This document shows, piece after piece, positions 43,108 through 46,476 of a DNA stretch of 46,476 bases. Position 1 is the stretch's first letter, and every line of letters starts with the position of its first letter. The position numbers and the translations under genes were made by a program. Location: assembly GCA_903840265.1 (NCBI GenBank), contig CAIMFH010000100.1, forward strand, positions 1 through 46,476, in the 5' to 3' direction. The DNA comes from an uncultured Schlesneria sp. GTDB taxonomy: Bacteria; Planctomycetota; Planctomycetia; Planctomycetales; Planctomycetaceae. Below the pieces are notes generated by a model that was given only the letters and a program-made list of their open reading frames with translations, did not search any database and was not told the origin of the DNA.

Positions 43108-43602
43108 TTGTTGTGGACCATGGTTCATGACATCGCCCCATTGCCGATTGTTCCCATCGTAGTCGTGGGCTTTACACTCCGTCTCACAGCCTTCGAGTGG
43201 GCGGTGTCCTCTTTTGAAGACACGGCCTTGTCGAAGACTCCAAAACCGTGGCACCCAAAACTGAGATTCTATCCGGACATTGTCGCGTAGCGCCATTTGG
43301 CCACATTAGCCAATTACCTTGTACGCTGACCGCTCGGATTGATGGGTCTGCGACCATCGCTCTAGAGCGACTCGCTAGTGAATGGATGAATTCCTCGCGT
43401 TCATACGCTGTCTCTACGTGGCATGCGAAATGCTTTACTTGTTTGCTCGCCTGACCTGCCACCGATGAGGATCGGGGAGGTCAAAACCGGACCAGCTTTC
43501 GACCTGTTGCTCAATTCACAAATTGAGGTCGGTGACGAAGCCGCGGAGCAACGAGGGAGTGGAGCGACAGCGTTTGCTGCCGCTTAGAACGAGGAGTTGA
43601 TC
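43108..43602. other. Gap with a dispersed repeat
   Basis: About 495 bases. Contains the GACACGGCC repeat copy 4 (43205-43258) and an imperfect ATTCACAAATTGAGGTCGG region near 43515. A minus-strand open frame (43184-43462) has fair composition (e.g. REEFIHSLASRSRAMVADP) but runs into the repeat; I do not call it. Confidence 0.4.
43205..43258 (+). repeat. GACACGGCC..GTGGCACCC repeat, copy 4
   Basis: GTCCTCTTTTGAAGACACGG, CCTTGTCGAAGACTCCAAAA, CCGTGGCACCCA. Best matched by copy 1 at 6912-6965 in the opposite orientation. Confidence 0.55.
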
Positions 43603-43824
43603 ATGTCAGATGCGGGCTGGGGACTTTGCAAAGATTGTCGTTGGTGGAAGATCGAGCCTCATGCGGCCGTGCAGAACTTGACGATGGGTGTCTGCATCGA
43701 TGAGAAGCTGCGCCCCTTCGAACTGCGTGTTTCCGGTATCAGCGGCTGTGACCGCTTTGACGAGGGGAAACCGCATCGGGGCGAGGGCGCCAGTGACATG
43801 CCTCCTGCGTCTGGCGCAGGTTGA
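43603..43824 (+). CDS. Small cysteine-motif protein
   Basis: A 73-residue protein from ATG 43603; GAGGAG at 43591-43596 is an ideal ribosome-binding site. Cysteines: CKDC at 8-11, then C28 (MGVC) and C46 (SGISGCDRF). The C-x2-C-x16-C-x17-C pattern suggests a metal (zinc or iron-sulfur) site. The WGLCKDCRWWKIE start and ELRVSGISGCDRF segment look like a compact conserved fold. No family name known. Stands alone. Confidence 0.7.
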   Translation: MSDAGWGLCKDCRWWKIEPHAAVQNLTMGVCIDEKLRPFELRVSGISGCDRFDEGKPHRGEGASDMPPASGAG

Positions 43825-43969
43825 ACCGCATCGCGTACCGGGTGTGGTCTGTTGATAGACCGAGACGACTTGTCCACCACGCATCTGCTTGAGGCCGCCA
43901 TTCATGATAGCTGTCTAGCACTGCGCACAGTGACTTCTAATTATCCATTTCAAGTACGGGACGAACATC

Positions 43970-44893
43970 GTGACAGCTATCCTCAGCCCTATTGCTCGCC
44001 CAGACACATCGAATCCCGAATGTTCCTATGACGGTTCGAAGGTGGTGTACCGCCTGTTGCGGCTGGAGACCTGGGGGTCGCCCCTGATGAACCTGGGCTA
44101 CTTCGGCTATCGAGGACTCTTCGCGCCGCTCAATCTGATGTCGTCGGTAGAGGGTGCTCAGAACCGCATGGTACTGGAAGCGGCCAAGCTACTGGGGATG
44201 CGCGGTGAGCAGGATTTGCTCGACGTGGCCTGCGGTCGCGGGAAGAGCTCGTACCTGATTCAGTGTCTGCATCCAAACGCGACGGTGACCGGCGTCGATC
44301 TGCTCGAGCAGCATACGGCGACGGCTCAAACGCTGTTTGGAGGAACCCGGAACCTGTCGTATCAGACCGGGAACGCGATGGATTTGAATTTCGGAGACGA
44401 ATCATTCGATCGCGTTCTGTGCCTGGAAGCGGCGTTTCACTTTCCGGATCGAGCGGAATTTTTGCGGGAAGCGTATCGCGTGTTGCGACCCGGTGGCCGA
44501 CTGGTGGTGGTCGACTTTGCCTGGAATACCGAAGCGGATCGCGTGCAGAAGGATCATCCGAAAACGATGCTGGTCCGCGATGTATGGCAGTGGGACGACT
44601 TCTATTCGCTGCCGGAATACGAGGCGACCGCTCGCGAGACAGGCTTCCGGGTGGCGGCGAGTCACGACTGGAGCAGCCGCGTGACAGCGCCGCTGCAACT
44701 GCAGTTTCGGACTGTCTTAGGGTTGGCGAAAACATCGATCGGCCGACGATTGCTGGAGTGGCGCAATCCGCTCTATCGATCGCTGTCGCGCAGCGATTGG
44801 CACGCCTGCGTTGCCGCCGTCGCCGCGCACGCTCATGTGCAAAGTCATTCCAAATACATGGCGTTTGTGTTTGAGAAGCCGTTGGCGGGATAA
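43970..44893 (+). CDS. SAM-dependent methyltransferase
   Basis: A 307-residue class I methyltransferase starting at GTG 43970. Motif I is LLDVACGRGKSSYLIQCL (SAM-binding glycines), then VTGVDLLEQHTATAQ (acidic residue binding ribose), NAMDLNFGDESFDRVLCLEA and REAYRVLRPGGRLVVVDFAW. Length and a C-terminal helical region resemble small-molecule methyltransferases of the UbiE/tocopherol type. The substrate is unknown. No pathway genes adjoin it. The GTG is the only sensible start with GGGACG upstream. Confidence 0.9.
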   Translation: MTAILSPIARPDTSNPECSYDGSKVVYRLLRLETWGSPLMNLGYFGYRGLFAPLNLMSSVEGAQNRMVLEAAKLLGMRGEQDLLDVACGRGKSSYLIQCLHPNATVTGVDLLEQHTATAQTLFGGTRNLSYQTGNAMDLNFGDESFDRVLCLEAAFHFPDRAEFLREAYRVLRPGGRLVVVDFAWNTEADRVQKDHPKTMLVRDVWQWDDFYSLPEYEATARETGFRVAASHDWSSRVTAPLQLQFRTVLGLAKTSIGRRLLEWRNPLYRSLSRSDWHACVAAVAAHAHVQSHSKYMAFVFEKPLAG

Positions 44894-44964
44894 GTACGAG
44901 ACGGTAGTGGAGAATCTGAAATACAGACGCACGAAGGTCGCTAAGAAGAGGGAACGACGTTCGA

Positions 44965-46014
44965 TCATCCTTGCTGGCGACGCCAGGCGGATGAGATGGC
45001 ATAGACGGCGCGACGGGAGCGGTTGATGCCTCCCAGCGGTCGATGTGCTGCGAGGGCGTGCCAGACGTTGAATGCGAGATTTTTGTACTCTGGCTGATGT
45101 CGCAGTGGTTCGATCTCTTGTCGAGGAATCGACAGGTGACCTACTGTTCGGTAGGGAGATTCACTCTCGGGCCATTCAATCGTGGGGTCTTCGACGGGCA
45201 TTGATTGTTCGGACGTGCGCAACTGCACTTGGAATTCGAACGAGATTTCTTGTGTCTGCAAGGTCTCTTCGAGGGCCAGTCGCATCGCATCCGTGTTGCC
45301 CGCTAACTTCTTGATGACGTCGACGTAGCTGTCGGCTCGATCACCGATGGGCTTCACCCGGTACTTGGCGACGTAATCTCCGAACCGAATCGGTGCCATG
45401 CTGAAATAAGTGTTGCTGGCGGGGTGATCGGGAAGGTGCCCTGCGATCCGGGCGGCGGTCAGCATCTCGCGCCAGTGCCAATGCAGGGGATTCCAATTTC
45501 CGTCGGTGAGTGCATTTTGAGCGGCCGCGAGCGGGCTGTCTTCTGCTTGCGAGAGAACCTGCTCCAGTCGTAGATAATCCTTCACGTTTCGCGCGAAGAA
45601 TACAGGGTGATTGATCATCACGAAATCTTGAACGGAGCCGCGTTCCTCGTCCAATTGGATCACGTCACCGGGGACACTCAGCACTTTCACGGCCATGCCG
45701 CGACCATCCGGTAGAGCGTCGGCCAGAGGTTGGCTGGACGAGTTCGAGAACCGAATCACGACCGGATAAACACCGTCACGGCGGAAAAGACCCTGTGCAA
45801 GTTCGTCGGGCAGGTTCTGGAGGACCCGCAATTCTCCATTGGCGTAGCCATGCGTTTTGACGTGGACATCCGAGCGAAATTGCCCGCTCTTCGCCTGGGT
45901 TTTGGTCAGAATCGACCGCAGCGTCTGGACCACTCGTAGCAGATCGGCGGGTTCATCGAGGGGGATCACTTCCACGTCACTGGAGTACGGCAATGGCGAG
46001 TTGATCGGACGCAT
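44965..46014 (-). CDS. Catalase-family haem protein
   Basis: A 348-residue protein from ATG 46014 (MRPINSPLPYSSDVEVIPLD), shorter than true catalases (~480-750) but usual for this catalase-related group. FRSDVHVKTHGYANGELRVL carries the distal histidine region (H51/H55), VVIRFSNSSSQPLADALPDG+RGMAVKV the next conserved block and FVMINHPVFFARNV the substrate-channel asparagine region. The end LAFNVWHALAAHRPLGGINR, SRRAVYAISSAWRR carries the probable proximal tyrosine. Activity may be peroxidase-like instead of catalase. No signal peptide is visible. Convergent with the methyltransferase gene. Confidence 0.87.
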   Translation of the reverse strand: MRPINSPLPYSSDVEVIPLDEPADLLRVVQTLRSILTKTQAKSGQFRSDVHVKTHGYANGELRVLQNLPDELAQGLFRRDGVYPVVIRFSNSSSQPLADALPDGRGMAVKVLSVPGDVIQLDEERGSVQDFVMINHPVFFARNVKDYLRLEQVLSQAEDSPLAAAQNALTDGNWNPLHWHWREMLTAARIAGHLPDHPASNTYFSMAPIRFGDYVAKYRVKPIGDRADSYVDVIKKLAGNTDAMRLALEETLQTQEISFEFQVQLRTSEQSMPVEDPTIEWPESESPYRTVGHLSIPRQEIEPLRHQPEYKNLAFNVWHALAAHRPLGGINRSRRAVYAISSAWRRQQG

Positions 46015-46370
46015 AGCTTTTGCCTTGCACGGGTTGCGTGTGCGGTTCGCGAAGATCGAGCCTTGGCAATCCGATAGCCAACGAACATCTAAAGCTCTGT
46101 GCGGCACCCGCAGTTATCACATTCAGCAGCATGAGTTTATCAAGTTTGGCACGGATGTGTTCGGTCGTTTCGGAGGCGTGAAAAACGTCCAGTGCGCGGC
46201 TTGAAGTTGATCGTTGTCAAGAGACTTTCGCAATTATCGCCTCATCCAGATAGGCTACGGACACTTCGGTTGATATGCTATTGGCCGATCTACAGATGCT
46301 TTCAATCGGCATCGTAGACTGCTCTGAGTGTTTGAAAACGATTGAACTAATGATTTCAGGAAATGCAGAA
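46015..46370. other. Divergent gap before the cold-shock gene
   Basis: About 355 bases between catalase-family and cold-shock genes. No gene or clear repeat seen. The last part is the leader of the cold-shock gene; cold-shock leaders are often structured, but I could not fold this one. Confidence 0.4.
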
Positions 46371-46476
46371 ATGGCCGAAGGCACGATCAAAAAGGTGATG
46401 GACAAGGGTTTTGGATTCATCGCCACGTCAAGCGGCAAGGATCTGTTTTTCCACTCTTCCGCTGTGCAGGGAACTA
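46371..46476 (+). CDS. Cold-shock domain protein, N-terminal part (runs off the window)
   Basis: From ATG 46371 the frame reads MAEGTIKKVMDKGFGFIATS, SGKDLFFHSSAVQGT and leaves the window at 46476. KGFGFI is RNP1 and DLFFHSSAV is RNP2, the two nucleic-acid-binding motifs of CspA-like proteins. Such proteins are ~65-70 residues and act as RNA chaperones, binding single-stranded RNA or DNA, often induced by cold. About half of the protein is visible. Confidence 0.93.
   Translation, partial: MAEGTIKKVMDKGFGFIATSSGKDLFFHSSAVQGT

Noticed and set aside
43184-43462. 92-residue minus-strand open frame
   Set aside because: Fair composition in its first part, but the end lies in the GACACGGCC repeat and no motif supports it.

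Overview
The window looks like a chromosomal piece of a planctomycete (Planctomycetota, probably order Planctomycetales; I do not assert a genus). The evidence is a DUF1559 pilin-like protein with a prepilin-type N-terminus and an H-x9-DG motif (8102-9040), many lineage-type lipoproteins and zinc-ribbon membrane proteins, long gene-poor gaps, mixed strands with few long operons, and many short palindromic dispersed repeats. Base composition looks moderately GC-rich. I see no rRNA, tRNA, CRISPR array, intact insertion sequence or prophage.

Layout. 1-7.5 kb is a repeat-rich accessory stretch: a truncated small membrane-protein gene, a zinc-ribbon membrane protein, an M64-type metallopeptidase and a TPR lipoprotein. 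The last two are bracketed by three direct copies of a ~210-bp element with long inverted termini, and a decayed REP-associated (Y1-type) transposase fragment lies next to the third copy. 7.6-9.1 kb holds a lipoprotein and the DUF1559 gene with a clear terminator. 9.1-10.1 kb has no convincing gene but contains an orphan terminator and repeats. 10.1-15.0 kb is a core block: riboflavin synthase, enolase, an RNase D-like exonuclease and a fatty-acid desaturase. 15.2-24.4 kb mixes lipoproteins, a DEDDh exonuclease, a frameshifted gene, a Tat-exported sugar isomerase-like protein, an esterase and lineage-specific proteins, with several repeats and gene remnants.

24.4-26.3 kb is a compact MarR regulator plus halogenase-like flavoprotein unit with a strong palindromic operator candidate. 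26.5-40.7 kb carries a HEAT-repeat metalloprotease-like protein, a membrane SGNH hydrolase, a membrane EEP phosphatase overlapping a lipoprotein MsrB, an alpha/beta hydrolase, a zinc-ribbon membrane protein, ornithine cyclodeaminase/mu-crystallin, a SpoU methyltransferase, an anchored SGNH-like protein, a histidine kinase, an EF-hand protein and an RluA-type pseudouridine synthase. 41.2-46.5 kb has small lineage-specific genes, a hydrolase remnant, a SAM methyltransferase, a catalase-family protein and the start of a cold-shock protein that runs off the window.

Most genes stand alone. Plausible cotranscribed pairs are marR/flavoprotein, msrB/EEP (4-nt overlap), the small membrane protein/SGNH hydrolase (2-nt gap) and the small-gene run at 41.9-43.1 kb. 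The main unexplained signal is the repeat layer: at least ten families of palindromic or inverted elements, several ending at broken genes, together with a RAYT relic. I read this as the residue of REP-like mobile-element activity, not as a new enzymatic system.
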